A stretch of DNA of 53,125 nucleotides from an uncultured Erysipelotrichaceae bacterium (GTDB taxonomy: Bacteria; Bacillota_I; Bacilli_A; Erysipelotrichales; Erysipelotrichaceae), in contig CACYNH010000017.1 in the NCBI GenBank assembly GCA_902775735.1, forward strand, positions 1 through 53,125, read 5' to 3'. The notes under the pieces are model-generated. The model searched no databases and was not told the origin of the DNA. It saw only the letters and a program-made list of their open reading frames with translations. This document shows, piece by piece, positions 25,277-34,113 of this stretch (position 1 is its first letter; the number at the start of each line of letters is the position of its first letter). Position numbers and translations under genes: made by a program.

Positions 25277-27679
25277 TTAAATGTCCAGTTTGTCGATGCC
25301 CCAGATCTCGGTTGCGTACTCTTCGATTGTTCTGTCGCTTGAGAAGTAGCCGGATTTGGCGATGTTGACCAGGCACATTCTTGCCCAGCTGTTGCGGTTG
25401 AGATAGCGTCTTTCGATCTCATCCTGCGCCTTCAGATAGGAATCAAAGTCAGGGAGCAGGAAGAACTCGTCGTTCTTCATCAGGATTTCATCATAGATGA
25501 CTCTGAAATCATCGCGGTTGTCGGACCATGTGCCGTCGATCAGGGAATTGAGGACCTTTCTGATTCTCTCATCGCCGTCGAAGTATCCGCGGGCGTTGTA
25601 GCCGTATCTCATGTTGTTGATTTCATCGACATTCAGACCGAAGATGACATCGTTGTCACGGCCGACGAGGTTGTCGATTTCGACGTTGGCGCCGTCCATT
25701 GTGCCGATTGTCACCGCACCGTTCATCATGAACTTCATGTTTCCGGTACCGGAAGCTTCCTTGCCGGCTGTGGAAATCTGCTCGGAAACGTCTGTGCCCG
25801 GCACGAGAATCTCACTCATTGAGACATTGTAGTTGGGCAGGAAGACGACCTTGATCATGTCGTTGACATCCGGATCGGCGTTGATCTTGCGGGCGACGCA
25901 GTTGATCAGCTTGATGACCTTCTTTGCGAAGACATAGGAGCTGGCAGCCTTTGCGGCGAACAGATAAGTATGCGGATACATCTTATAGTTCGGATCGCTC
26001 TTGATGCGCTGGTAGCGGTAGATGATATTCATGACATTGAGCAGCTGTCTCTTATAGGCATGCAGTCTCTTTGCCTGGGTATCGAAAATGGATTCCGGAT
26101 TGACTTCAATCCCTGTTCTTTCCTTGATGTAGGCGGTCAGGATTTCTTTTCTCTTTGCCTTGACAGCCAGGAATTCCTGCTGAACCTGGGGATTGTCGGC
26201 ATACTTAAGCAGCTGTTCAAACTGACGGTAGTCACTTTCATAGCCGCGGCCGATCTTACTGCTGATCAGTTCCCTGAGCTCAGGGTTGGAATACAGCATC
26301 CATCTTCTCGGTGTGATGCCGTTTGTCTTGTTGGAGAATCTCTGCGGGTAGACTCTGTAGAAATCACGGAAGAGATCATTCTTCAGAATGTCACTGTGGA
26401 TTCTCGCGACGCCGTTGACGCTGTGGGAGCCGACGATCGCCAGATTGGCCATGTGGACCTGATCGTCACGGATGATACGGATTCTGTCGACCATTGCCGG
26501 ATCTTCGGGAACAGTCTGGCGGATATAGGCGCAGGCTCTGCGGTCGATTTCCTCAATGATCATGCTGATACGGGGCAGCAGGATCTGGATGTATTTGAGC
26601 GGCCACTTTTCGAGCGCTTCGCTCATGACTGTGTGGTTTGTATAGGCCATGACTTCCTTGGTGATTTCCCAGGCCTTGTCCCACTGGTAGCCGTTGTCAT
26701 CCATCAGGACTCTCATCAGTTCCGGAATTGCCAGAACAGGATGGGTGTCATTGAGCTGGATCGCGACATACTTGCCCAGGCTGTCCAGGGTGTCATGTTT
26801 CTTGAGGTGGTCGGTGATGATGCTGTTGATGCCGGCGCACACAAAGAAGTACTGCTGCTTGAGACGCAGATACTTGCCTTCTTCTGTGGAGTCGTCGGGA
26901 TAAACGTTCAGACAGATGTCATCGACATCGGAAAGGTATTTGCGGTAGTCAACGCCGCGGGGCGCGACATCGGCCGGCTCGGCACTCCATAAACGGAGTG
27001 TGTTGGCCATCTTTGTGCCGGCGCCGATCATGGCCATATCATAAGGGACCGCCAGAATATGAGTGGCATGGACATGCTTGAAGTGCATATCGCCCTTTTC
27101 ATCATAGGAGACTTCCAGCTGGCCATAGAGCTTGACATCGACGGAATACTTCGGCTTGCGGACTTCCCACGGGTTGCCCAGACGCAGCCACATGTCAGGA
27201 ACTTCCACCTGTTCGCCGTGCTTGTTGATGATCTGACGGAACAGACCGGCACGGTAGCGGATGCAGTTGCCGTTGACCGGATAATTCAGGGATGCGGAGG
27301 AATCCATGAAGCAGGCTGCCAGTCTGCCCAGGCCGCCGTTGCCAAGACCCGGATCAGCTTCCAGGGCGGCGATCTTGCTGTAATCCAGACCAAGTTCACT
27401 CAGGCCTTCAACAACGATGTCATAGATGCCGAGATTCTGAATATTGCTGGTCATCATGCGGCCGAGCAGGAATTCCATCGAGAAATAATAAACCTGTTTG
27501 GCCTGTGATCTTCTTTCTGCAACTTTTGTATCTTTCCAGTTGACGTTTGCATAGTCGCGGACGATTTCACCAAGAACGAGATACTGTTCCGTAGGATGGG
27601 ACAGTTCCGGCGCTGTGCCGTATGACTCAACGATTCTCCGTGCGAATTCTTTCTTAAATTCATTTTTGTTTCTGAACAT
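25277..27679 (-). CDS. glgP: Glycogen phosphorylase
   Basis: Releases glucose 1-phosphate from glycogen chain ends using phosphate and PLP. 800 residues, full length. Visible are GLGNGGLGRLAACFMDS, the chain-binding and phosphate-binding parts, QLNDTHPVLAIPELMR, and the PLP lysine in EASGTGNMKFMMNGAVTIGTMDGANVEI. It starts 35 bp after the glgB stop with an AAGGA-type site, so glgB and glgP are probably co-transcribed. The product feeds the pgm-encoded mutase. Confidence 0.97.
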   Translation of the reverse strand: MFRNKNEFKKEFARRIVESYGTAPELSHPTEQYLVLGEIVRDYANVNWKDTKVAERRSQAKQVYYFSMEFLLGRMMTSNIQNLGIYDIVVEGLSELGLDYSKIAALEADPGLGNGGLGRLAACFMDSSASLNYPVNGNCIRYRAGLFRQIINKHGEQVEVPDMWLRLGNPWEVRKPKYSVDVKLYGQLEVSYDEKGDMHFKHVHATHILAVPYDMAMIGAGTKMANTLRLWSAEPADVAPRGVDYRKYLSDVDDICLNVYPDDSTEEGKYLRLKQQYFFVCAGINSIITDHLKKHDTLDSLGKYVAIQLNDTHPVLAIPELMRVLMDDNGYQWDKAWEITKEVMAYTNHTVMSEALEKWPLKYIQILLPRISMIIEEIDRRACAYIRQTVPEDPAMVDRIRIIRDDQVHMANLAIVGSHSVNGVARIHSDILKNDLFRDFYRVYPQRFSNKTNGITPRRWMLYSNPELRELISSKIGRGYESDYRQFEQLLKYADNPQVQQEFLAVKAKRKEILTAYIKERTGIEVNPESIFDTQAKRLHAYKRQLLNVMNIIYRYQRIKSDPNYKMYPHTYLFAAKAASSYVFAKKVIKLINCVARKINADPDVNDMIKVVFLPNYNVSMSEILVPGTDVSEQISTAGKEASGTGNMKFMMNGAVTIGTMDGANVEIDNLVGRDNDVIFGLNVDEINNMRYGYNARGYFDGDERIRKVLNSLIDGTWSDNRDDFRVIYDEILMKNDEFFLLPDFDSYLKAQDEIERRYLNRNSWARMCLVNIAKSGYFSSDRTIEEYATEIWGIDKLDI

Positions 27680-27714
27680 AGCAGCGGTCCTTTCTTACAG
27701 TTCTTCGGGAAAGA

Positions 27715-29691
27715 CTATTGAGCTTTTGTCTTTCTTTTTCTTTCAGCGGTTGATGTTGCTTTCTTTTTCGGCTCTGCCGCGCTCTTCTTCACGGCAGCTG
27801 TTTTCTTTTCTGAAGGCTTCGCGTCCTTCTTCGTGCTCTTTCTGACTGTCTTCTTTTTCTTTGAGACGAGCAGATAGATCGCGGACCAGGGCGCGATGCG
27901 GATATCAATCACATCAGCAAAACGTGCTTTTTCGTCCGGGTTCTTTCTGGAAGCCACCGGTTCATAGTTGCACATGTTGCAGCCGTCATAGATATCTTTT
28001 TCCGAATTGAGGATTTCCGTATAAACACCCTCAAACGGAACCGGAACGGTATAGTTTTCGTAGGACTGGGATGTGTTGTTGAGAATGCAGACGATGATCT
28101 CATTTTCATCCTCGCGGTAGAAAGAGTAGACGCTCTGCTTCGCGTTGTCGGCGTCAATCCAGTTGAATCCCTTTCCCGTATAGTCGTCCTTGTACATGCA
28201 TGCGTGCGATGCGTAGATGCGGTTGAGGTCGGTGAAGTACCTCATGAACGCGTCATGACGGGGATAATCCAGCAGGAACCAGTCCAGTTCTTTATTTTCG
28301 TCAAATTCGCGGAAAGAAGCAAGTTCATTTCCCATAAAATTCAGTTTCTTTCCGGGATGGGCGAACATATAGGCGTAAAGGTTGCGCACCTGGGAGAATT
28401 TCGCGTCATAATCGCCCCACATGCGGTCGATAATCGTCTTTTTGCCATGGACATTTTCATCATGGCTTAACGGCAGCAGGAATCTTTCGCTGTAGAAGTA
28501 AGCCATCGAGAATGTGAGCTTGTTATGGTCCCAGATCCTGTAAAGAGGATCAATGCTGTAATACTTAAGGGTGTCGTTCATCCAGCCCAGATCCCATTTG
28601 TAGTCAAAGCCGAGCCCGTTATCCAGTGTGGAGGCGGTGACTTTGGGGAAATCGGAGCTGTCTTCGGCAATCAGCATCACCTGCGGATAATTCTGGGAAA
28701 TATACCAGTTCATCCGTCTCATGAACGCCAGGGAGCCGTCGTTGGTGCCGCGGTCGCGGTTGCCGCCCCAGTAAATCAGGTTGGAGACAGCGTCAATGCG
28801 GATGCCGTCGATGTGATATGTGTCGCACCAGAATCCGGCAGCCGACATCAGGAATGACCTGACCTCCTCATTCCAGAGATCGAAGTTCATTGTGCCCCAT
28901 TGCGATTCGGCGTCACGGGGATCACGGTATTCATACAGCGGTTCGCCGTCGAAGTACCGCAGACCGAACGCGTCTTTGACGAAGTGCACCGGCACCATGT
29001 CCATGATGACGCCGATCCCGGCCTCATGGCATGCGTTCACAAAGGAAGCGAATTCCGTCGGATTGCCGTAGCGGCTGGTGACGGAAAAATATCCGCTGGC
29101 CTGATAGCCCCAGGATCCGTCGAACGGATATTCATTCAGAGGCATCATTTCAATATGCGTGAAGCCGCGTTCTTTCACATAGGGAATCAGCTGTTCCTTT
29201 AACTGCACATAAGTGAACGGGAAACCCTGGTCCCGCATCCAGCCGCCGGCATAAACCTCGTAAATGCTCATCGGTCTGTCGAAATTCTTGGATCTGCTCT
29301 TCATCCAGGCCTGATCCGACCAGTGAATATCATTCAGGTCATAGACTTTGGAGGCGTTGTCCGGTCTTGTTTCGCTGTAAAAAGCGAACGGATCGGACTT
29401 GTAAAGCGTATTGCCCCTGGCGTCTTCGATCTGATATTTATAGGAATCCCATTCCTTTACACCGCTGACAAAAGCCGACCAGACACCGGTAAATCCCGTT
29501 CTCTCCATATCGACGGGACGGTATCCCCAGTCAGTAAAGGAACCGATCACACTGACCCTGCGTGCATGCGGTGCGTATACGGTAAAACGCACGCCTTCGC
29601 TGCCTTCATAAGAAAAATGCGCACCAAAAACACGATACGCATTTATGCAATGGCCCTGATGAAAGCTTTCTATAATTTTAGCCTGGTCCAT
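27715..29691 (-). CDS. glgB: Glycogen branching enzyme with a lysine-rich tail
   Basis: Makes alpha-1,6 branches in glycogen. 658 residues from the ATG at 29691, which follows AGGAGG. The N-terminal CBM48 domain (GAHFSYEGSEGVRFTVYAPHA) is followed by the GH13 barrel with DMVPVHF, DGIRIDAVSN (nucleophile Asp), LIAEDSS (acid Glu) and LSHDENVHGK, then a C-terminal beta domain ending near IAPWSAIYLLV. The final 48 or so residues are almost only Lys, Ala, Ser, Thr, Pro and Glu (KKKKTVRKSTKKDAKPSEKK and similar), like a histone H1-type tail, which is not usual in GlgB. It may bind a polyanion or anchor the enzyme; unknown. Confidence 0.95.
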   Translation of the reverse strand: MDQAKIIESFHQGHCINAYRVFGAHFSYEGSEGVRFTVYAPHARRVSVIGSFTDWGYRPVDMERTGFTGVWSAFVSGVKEWDSYKYQIEDARGNTLYKSDPFAFYSETRPDNASKVYDLNDIHWSDQAWMKSRSKNFDRPMSIYEVYAGGWMRDQGFPFTYVQLKEQLIPYVKERGFTHIEMMPLNEYPFDGSWGYQASGYFSVTSRYGNPTEFASFVNACHEAGIGVIMDMVPVHFVKDAFGLRYFDGEPLYEYRDPRDAESQWGTMNFDLWNEEVRSFLMSAAGFWCDTYHIDGIRIDAVSNLIYWGGNRDRGTNDGSLAFMRRMNWYISQNYPQVMLIAEDSSDFPKVTASTLDNGLGFDYKWDLGWMNDTLKYYSIDPLYRIWDHNKLTFSMAYFYSERFLLPLSHDENVHGKKTIIDRMWGDYDAKFSQVRNLYAYMFAHPGKKLNFMGNELASFREFDENKELDWFLLDYPRHDAFMRYFTDLNRIYASHACMYKDDYTGKGFNWIDADNAKQSVYSFYREDENEIIVCILNNTSQSYENYTVPVPFEGVYTEILNSEKDIYDGCNMCNYEPVASRKNPDEKARFADVIDIRIAPWSAIYLLVSKKKKTVRKSTKKDAKPSEKKTAAVKKSAAEPKKKATSTAERKRKTKAQ

Positions 29692-29707
29692 GTGAATCCT
29701 CCTGAAG

Positions 29708-29747
29708 CACCGGCGGAATTCAGTCATAACAAAAACATATGCCGGTG
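29708..29747 (-). other. Stem-loop filling the glgB leader
   Basis: CACCGGC and GCCGGTG (7 bp) close a 26-nt loop. The stem begins about 6 nt after the predicted transcript start and ends just before the AGGAGG site. Such 5' stems can protect an mRNA or control ribosome access. Confidence 0.5.
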
Positions 29748-29759
29748 TTAAGCGGACAA

Positions 29760-29788
29760 AGTATACCCTATAATCGCAATAATCTCAA
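29760..29788 (-). promoter_or_regulatory. glgB(-glgP) promoter
   Basis: -35 TTGAGA (29788-29783), 17 bp, -10 TATACT (29765-29760). The transcript would begin near 29753. Confidence 0.82.
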
Positions 29789-29846
29789 TGACTGAATCCG
29801 AAAAAAGCAGGCGGCCATTTTCGTTTTTTCCATATCGGTCAGCGCA

Positions 29847-29880
29847 GAAAAAAAGATATTGCCGGTGCGGCAATATCTTT
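29847..29880 (-). terminator. Terminator after the phosphoglucomutase gene
   Basis: AAGATATTGCCG and CGGCAATATCTT form a perfect 12-bp stem with a 3-nt loop, followed by TTTTTTT on the minus strand. Confidence 0.95.
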
Positions 29881-29904
29881 CATTGACGATTGAGTGAATC
29901 AGAC

Positions 29905-31587
29905 TCAGGAGAGAATCGGCTTGCAGGCTTCCGCAAGAGCGTCCTTTTCAGCCTGTGCTTCAGCGAGATCCTTGCCGAGTGTTGTGAAGTATGTCTTGAC
30001 CTTCGGTTCTGTTCCGGAAGGACGGACGATGACTTTGGCGCCGTCTTCGAGCTCATAGATCAGAACGTTGGCCTTCGGCAGACCTGTTTCTTCCGGCTTG
30101 TTGTAGTCGATGACATTGGCGACTGCCTTGCCTGCGAATTCTTTCGGCGGATTTGTGCGGAGGCCTTCCATGATTCCTGCCATCTTGTCCATACCGGAAA
30201 GACCCGGGAATTCGAAGCTGTCAACCTTGTTCAGGTAGCGGCCGTACTGGGCATAGATTTCTTCCAGTCTCTGCTTGATGGAGGAACCGATGCTTCTGTA
30301 GTAGGCAGCCATTTCGCAGATCAGCATGGAGCCGATGACCGCGTCCTTGTCACGGACATACGGTCCTGCCAGGTAGCCGTAGCTCTCTTCGAAACCGAAG
30401 ATGAATCTGTCGACTTCGCCTGCTGCTTCGAGCTGGGCGATCTGGTCGCCGATCCACTTGAAGCCTGTGAGTGTATGACGGAGTTCAACGCCATAGTGCT
30501 CAGCAACCTTGTCAGCCAGAGGTGTGGAAACGATGGACATGACAGCGACAGGCTTTTCAGGCATTGTGCCCTTTTCGATTCTGCCGGCGCAGATGTAGTC
30601 GAGCAGCAGAACGCCCATTTCGTTGCCGGATACAAGCTCATAGGAGCCGTCCGGACACTTCATGGCGATACCGACACGGTCAGCGTCAGGGTCAGTCGCG
30701 AGCATCAGGTCAGCGCCGACTTCCTTGGCGAGTTCGAGACCCTTCTGGAGAGCTTCGAAGATTTCCGGGTTCGGATACGGGCAGGTTGTGAAGTAGCCAT
30801 TCGGATATTCCTGCTCAGGAACGATGGTGATGTCGGTGATGCCCATGTCATTGAGAACGTGGGTAACCGGAACAAGACCTGTGCCGTTGAGCGGAGAGTA
30901 GACGAGCTTGAGGCCGGCTGTCTTGCAGAGACCCGGTCTTACCTGTCTGGCTTCGACTGCTTCATAGAAAGCTTCCTTGCAGTCATCGCCGACGAACTTG
31001 ATCAGACCCTTTTCAACGCCTTCAGCGAAGGAGATGTATTTAGCACCTGTCAGAACATCTGTCTTCTGGATGGAATCATAAACAACAGCGGCAGCGTCAT
31101 CAGTCATCTGGCAGCCGTCCGGTCCGTAAGCCTTGAAGCCGTTGTACTTGGCCGGGTTGTGGGACGCTGTGATCATGATACCTGCGTTGCAGTTGTAATA
31201 ACGTGTGGCGAAACTGAGCGCGGGAACAGGCATCAGTTCGTCATAGATTCTGACGTTGATGCCATTGGCAGCAAGGACACCGGCCGCGTCTCTTGCGAAG
31301 TTCCAGCCCTTCAGACGGGAGTCATAGCTGATCGCGACTGTCTGATTGCCGCCCTGTGTGAGGACCCAGTCAGCGACACCCTGTGTTGCCTGTCTGACAA
31401 CCCAGATGTTCATACGGTTTGTGCCGGCGCCCAGTGTTCCGCGCAGACCGGCTGTACCGAACTTCAGAGCGACAGCGAATCTTTCCTTGATTTCGTTGTC
31501 ATTGTCTTTAATGCTGAGGAGTTCCGGTTTGAGATCGCAGTCCTGAAGATCTGCTTCGAGCCAGCGTTTGTACTCATCAAGATACAT
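29905..31587 (-). CDS. Phosphoglucomutase / phosphomannomutase
   Basis: Interconverts glucose 1-phosphate and glucose 6-phosphate (and perhaps mannose phosphates). It links glycogen to glycolysis. 560 residues, as in the Firmicute PgcA-type enzymes. Four domains are seen: the phosphoserine loop ITASHNPAKYNGFK, the metal loop ATDPDADRVGIA, the sugar loop FGFEESYGYLAG and the phosphate-binding loop VRPSGTEPKVKTYF. It stands alone, with its own terminator, between glgB and ptsH. The family does not reveal sugar specificity; the glycogen context favours glucose. Confidence 0.95.
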   Translation of the reverse strand: MYLDEYKRWLEADLQDCDLKPELLSIKDNDNEIKERFAVALKFGTAGLRGTLGAGTNRMNIWVVRQATQGVADWVLTQGGNQTVAISYDSRLKGWNFARDAAGVLAANGINVRIYDELMPVPALSFATRYYNCNAGIMITASHNPAKYNGFKAYGPDGCQMTDDAAAVVYDSIQKTDVLTGAKYISFAEGVEKGLIKFVGDDCKEAFYEAVEARQVRPGLCKTAGLKLVYSPLNGTGLVPVTHVLNDMGITDITIVPEQEYPNGYFTTCPYPNPEIFEALQKGLELAKEVGADLMLATDPDADRVGIAMKCPDGSYELVSGNEMGVLLLDYICAGRIEKGTMPEKPVAVMSIVSTPLADKVAEHYGVELRHTLTGFKWIGDQIAQLEAAGEVDRFIFGFEESYGYLAGPYVRDKDAVIGSMLICEMAAYYRSIGSSIKQRLEEIYAQYGRYLNKVDSFEFPGLSGMDKMAGIMEGLRTNPPKEFAGKAVANVIDYNKPEETGLPKANVLIYELEDGAKVIVRPSGTEPKVKTYFTTLGKDLAEAQAEKDALAEACKPILS

Positions 31588-31635
31588 AACTTTTTACCTT
31601 ATCCTTTCGTATCAATATAAATTATATTTTGTTGG

Positions 31636-31663
31636 AAAAAAAGGAGACGCCCAGTGCGCCTCC
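31636..31663 (-). terminator. Terminator after ptsH
   Basis: GGAGGCGC and GCGTCTCC form an 8-bp stem (one G-U) followed by TTTTTTT on the minus strand, just downstream of the ptsH stop. Confidence 0.9.
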
Positions 31664-31685
31664 CCTTTTTGTGTCTCTACTTTAA

Positions 31686-31952
31686 TTAAGCGATGACTTT
31701 CTGAGCACGAAGAACATCTTCAATTGTCTGGACAGCGACATCTTCGTCTTCACCCTCACAGGATACTGTGATTTCGGACTGTGTCGGGATACCCAAGGAC
31801 ATAACGCCCATGATGGACTTCATGTTGACTGTGCGGCCCTTATAGGAAACCTTTACTTCACTCTTGAACTTGCTGGCAGCATTAACTGCTACTGTAGCGG
31901 GACGTGCGTGTAATCCAACAGGGTCAATAACTGTAACTGAAATCTGCTTCAT
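31686..31952 (-). CDS. ptsH: HPr, phosphocarrier protein of the PTS
   Basis: Carries phosphate from enzyme I to the sugar-specific EII proteins. 88 residues, standard. The catalytic histidine lies in DPVGLHARPAT and the regulatory serine in MKSIMGVMSLGIP. In Firmicutes that serine is phosphorylated by HprK and controls catabolite repression with CcpA. The start at 31952 follows GGGAGGT. The gene is alone; ptsI is not next to it. A promoter with TTGCTA, 17 bp and TAAAAT is seen upstream. Confidence 0.95.
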   Translation of the reverse strand: MKQISVTVIDPVGLHARPATVAVNAASKFKSEVKVSYKGRTVNMKSIMGVMSLGIPTQSEITVSCEGEDEDVAVQTIEDVLRAQKVIA

Positions 31953-32055
31953 TATTAATTTACCTCCCATTCATTGACTAACTGTATTTTATAACAATGC
32001 AAACGGTCTAGCAAGCGGTTACATAAATTTTCACCGCCCCCAAATTTAAGGTGTT

Positions 32056-33567
32056 TTAAGCCTCTTTTTCAGTGATATTCCAGTTGTATCTGCAGTACAG
32101 CAGCATTTTTTCCTTCAGCTTCGCGCTTGTTTTGCTGTCAAAGCATCCCGGCAGCGCCCGCCATGTCCAGGCCGGCTGTTTTCCGGAAGGGTCATTGAAA
32201 CGGGCCTTGGAATCCAGTTCCAGAAGGTCCTGCATCTGCACGATGGCAAGATCAGACTGGCAGGCGTAAACCGCCCTGAGCATTCCCCAGGTGAAGCCTT
32301 CTTCCTTGTTGAGCCCGAGGAATTCCTTCGCTCTTTCGATTCTGGCTTTGTTTTCCTTCGCATTCTTCCAGCCGATCAGGGTGTCGTTGTCGTGGGTGCC
32401 GGTATAGACGACCGAGTTCTTTTCATACTGGAACGGCATGTAGTAGGAACCCGGATCATTGGGATCAAAGGCGTACTGCATGATTTTCATGCCCGGCTGG
32501 CCGCTTTCTTTGACAAGAGCTTTGAGTTCATCGGTCAGCTGCCCGAGATCCTCAAGGATGAGCTGTTTGCCGCCGAGTTTCTCTTCCATTCTGCGGAACA
32601 CTTCCAGTCCCGGTCCTCTGCGCCAATGGCCTCTTGAAGCATCGGGATCTTCCGCCGGAACAGCGTAGTAGGAAAGATAGCCCTGGAAATGGTCGATGCG
32701 GATGACATCGAAAATGCGGCACATATGGGCGACACGGTCGATCCACCAGCTGTAGCCGGTATTTCTCTGGTATTCCCAGTTGATGAGCGGATTGCCCCAC
32801 TTCTGCCCTTTGGGATGGGCGCCGTCCGGACCGAAGCCGGAGACATAAAGCATGTTATTGTTATAATCCATCTCAAACGCTTCCGGATGGGACCAGACGT
32901 CGATGGAGTCAGCGGCGATATAGAACGGCAGGTCGCCGATAATCTTGATGCCCCGCTTTACCGCGTAGTCCTTGATGGCTGTCATCTGCTTCCAGAAGAA
33001 ATACTGCACTCTCTGCCAGAAAATGACTTCCTCCGCCAGTTCCTCCGCCTTGCGCGCGGTTTCCCAGCTGTCATGGCGGCGCAGTTCCTGCGGCCACTTC
33101 TGCCACGGTTCGCCCTTCATGTCCGCTTTGATCGCCATGAAGACAGCGTAATCGCGCAGCCAGCTCTTTTCGTTTTCAAGGAATGTGAAATAGTCTTTCG
33201 GATGCACATACGGCAGCCGGTCGGCCGCCAGCTTCAGGATTTTGTTTCTTTCGTTGTAGAGAATGCCGTAATCCGTTACACCGGGATGTTTTTCCCATTT
33301 GACGGCTTTCACTTCCTCTTTCTTTAAAAGACCGTCGGAAATCAGCTCATCAAGATCGATGAGATAGGTGCTTCCGGCATAGCTGGAAAGTGCCTGATAC
33401 GGCGAATTGCCGTAGCCTGTCGGCCCCAGCGGCAGCATCTGCCAGTAAGTCTGGCCGCCGTCCGCGAGATAGTCGATAAAATCCTTCGCTGCCTGGCCAA
33501 GTGTTCCGACTCCGTAAGGAGAAGGAAGCGATGTGACGGGCATCAGGATACCTGCACTGCGAATCAT
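32056..33567 (-). CDS. malQ: 4-alpha-glucanotransferase (GH77)
   Basis: Moves maltosyl or longer glucan pieces between malto-oligosaccharides, so short chains become usable by GlgP. 503 residues. Motifs are RSAGILMPVTSLPSPYGVGTLG at the N-terminus, YWQMLPLGPTGYGNSPYQ, the nucleophile part VIRIDHFQGY, the acid part LILEDLG and TGTHDNDT. The start at 33567 is set by AGGGGGA. It completes the cytoplasmic glycogen and maltodextrin route of the island. Confidence 0.96.
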   Translation of the reverse strand: MIRSAGILMPVTSLPSPYGVGTLGQAAKDFIDYLADGGQTYWQMLPLGPTGYGNSPYQALSSYAGSTYLIDLDELISDGLLKKEEVKAVKWEKHPGVTDYGILYNERNKILKLAADRLPYVHPKDYFTFLENEKSWLRDYAVFMAIKADMKGEPWQKWPQELRRHDSWETARKAEELAEEVIFWQRVQYFFWKQMTAIKDYAVKRGIKIIGDLPFYIAADSIDVWSHPEAFEMDYNNNMLYVSGFGPDGAHPKGQKWGNPLINWEYQRNTGYSWWIDRVAHMCRIFDVIRIDHFQGYLSYYAVPAEDPDASRGHWRRGPGLEVFRRMEEKLGGKQLILEDLGQLTDELKALVKESGQPGMKIMQYAFDPNDPGSYYMPFQYEKNSVVYTGTHDNDTLIGWKNAKENKARIERAKEFLGLNKEEGFTWGMLRAVYACQSDLAIVQMQDLLELDSKARFNDPSGKQPAWTWRALPGCFDSKTSAKLKEKMLLYCRYNWNITEKEA

Positions 33568-33605
33568 AATGATCAGTCCCCCTTGCAATACTTTCAACAT
33601 TGTAC

Positions 33606-33636
33606 CAAAAAAGACAGACTGCTGAAAATCTGTCTT
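33606..33636 (-). terminator. Terminator of the yybS-to-rlmH operon
   Basis: AAGACAGA and TCTGTCTT form an 8-bp stem followed by TTTTTT, directly after the rlmH stop. A TACAAT box just beyond it could be a -10 for malQ. Confidence 0.9.
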
Positions 33637-34113
33637 TCATTTATGATACGGCTCATTGCGGCGGATCCGGAAACTGCGGTAAATCTGCTCCAGGACAAGA
33701 ATCCGGCACAGCTGGTGCGGGAATGTCGCGTCGGAAATCTTCCAGCGGAAATCCGCCCTTTTTATGACGCCCGGACTCAGCCCCAGCGATCCGCCGATGA
33801 CAAAGTCGATCCGGTTTGCGGAATGGCTGTAGAGGCTTTCCATCTTTTCCGCCAGTCCTTCCGAGCTCAGCTGCTTTCCGGCAAGATCCAGAAGGATGAC
33901 ATAATCATCATCCCTGATCTGCTTCAGCAGACGTTCTCCCTCTGTTTTTTTGACCTGTTCATTTTCGGCCGGTGAATTGGATTCCGGCGCTTTTTCATCC
34001 GCCACTTCAATGACTTCGATTTTATCATAGGGACGGATGCGGCCGCTGTAATCCTCAATACCCTGCTTCATCCAGCCATTGCGCACTTTGCCGCAGGCGA
34101 TGATTCTGATCAT
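33637..34113 (-). CDS. rlmH: RlmH, 23S rRNA pseudouridine-1915 N3-methyltransferase
   Basis: A SPOUT-class methyltransferase that modifies helix 69 of 23S rRNA on the assembled 70S ribosome. 158 residues, the family length. The knotted SAM site carries DFVIGGSLGLSPGV and the C-terminus carries the invariant LCRILVLEQIYRSFRIRRNEPYHK. The start overlaps the htrA-like gene by 4 bp. It is the last gene of the eight-gene operon, as in Bacillus-type wal regions. Confidence 0.97.
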   Translation of the reverse strand: MIRIIACGKVRNGWMKQGIEDYSGRIRPYDKIEVIEVADEKAPESNSPAENEQVKKTEGERLLKQIRDDDYVILLDLAGKQLSSEGLAEKMESLYSHSANRIDFVIGGSLGLSPGVIKRADFRWKISDATFPHQLCRILVLEQIYRSFRIRRNEPYHK

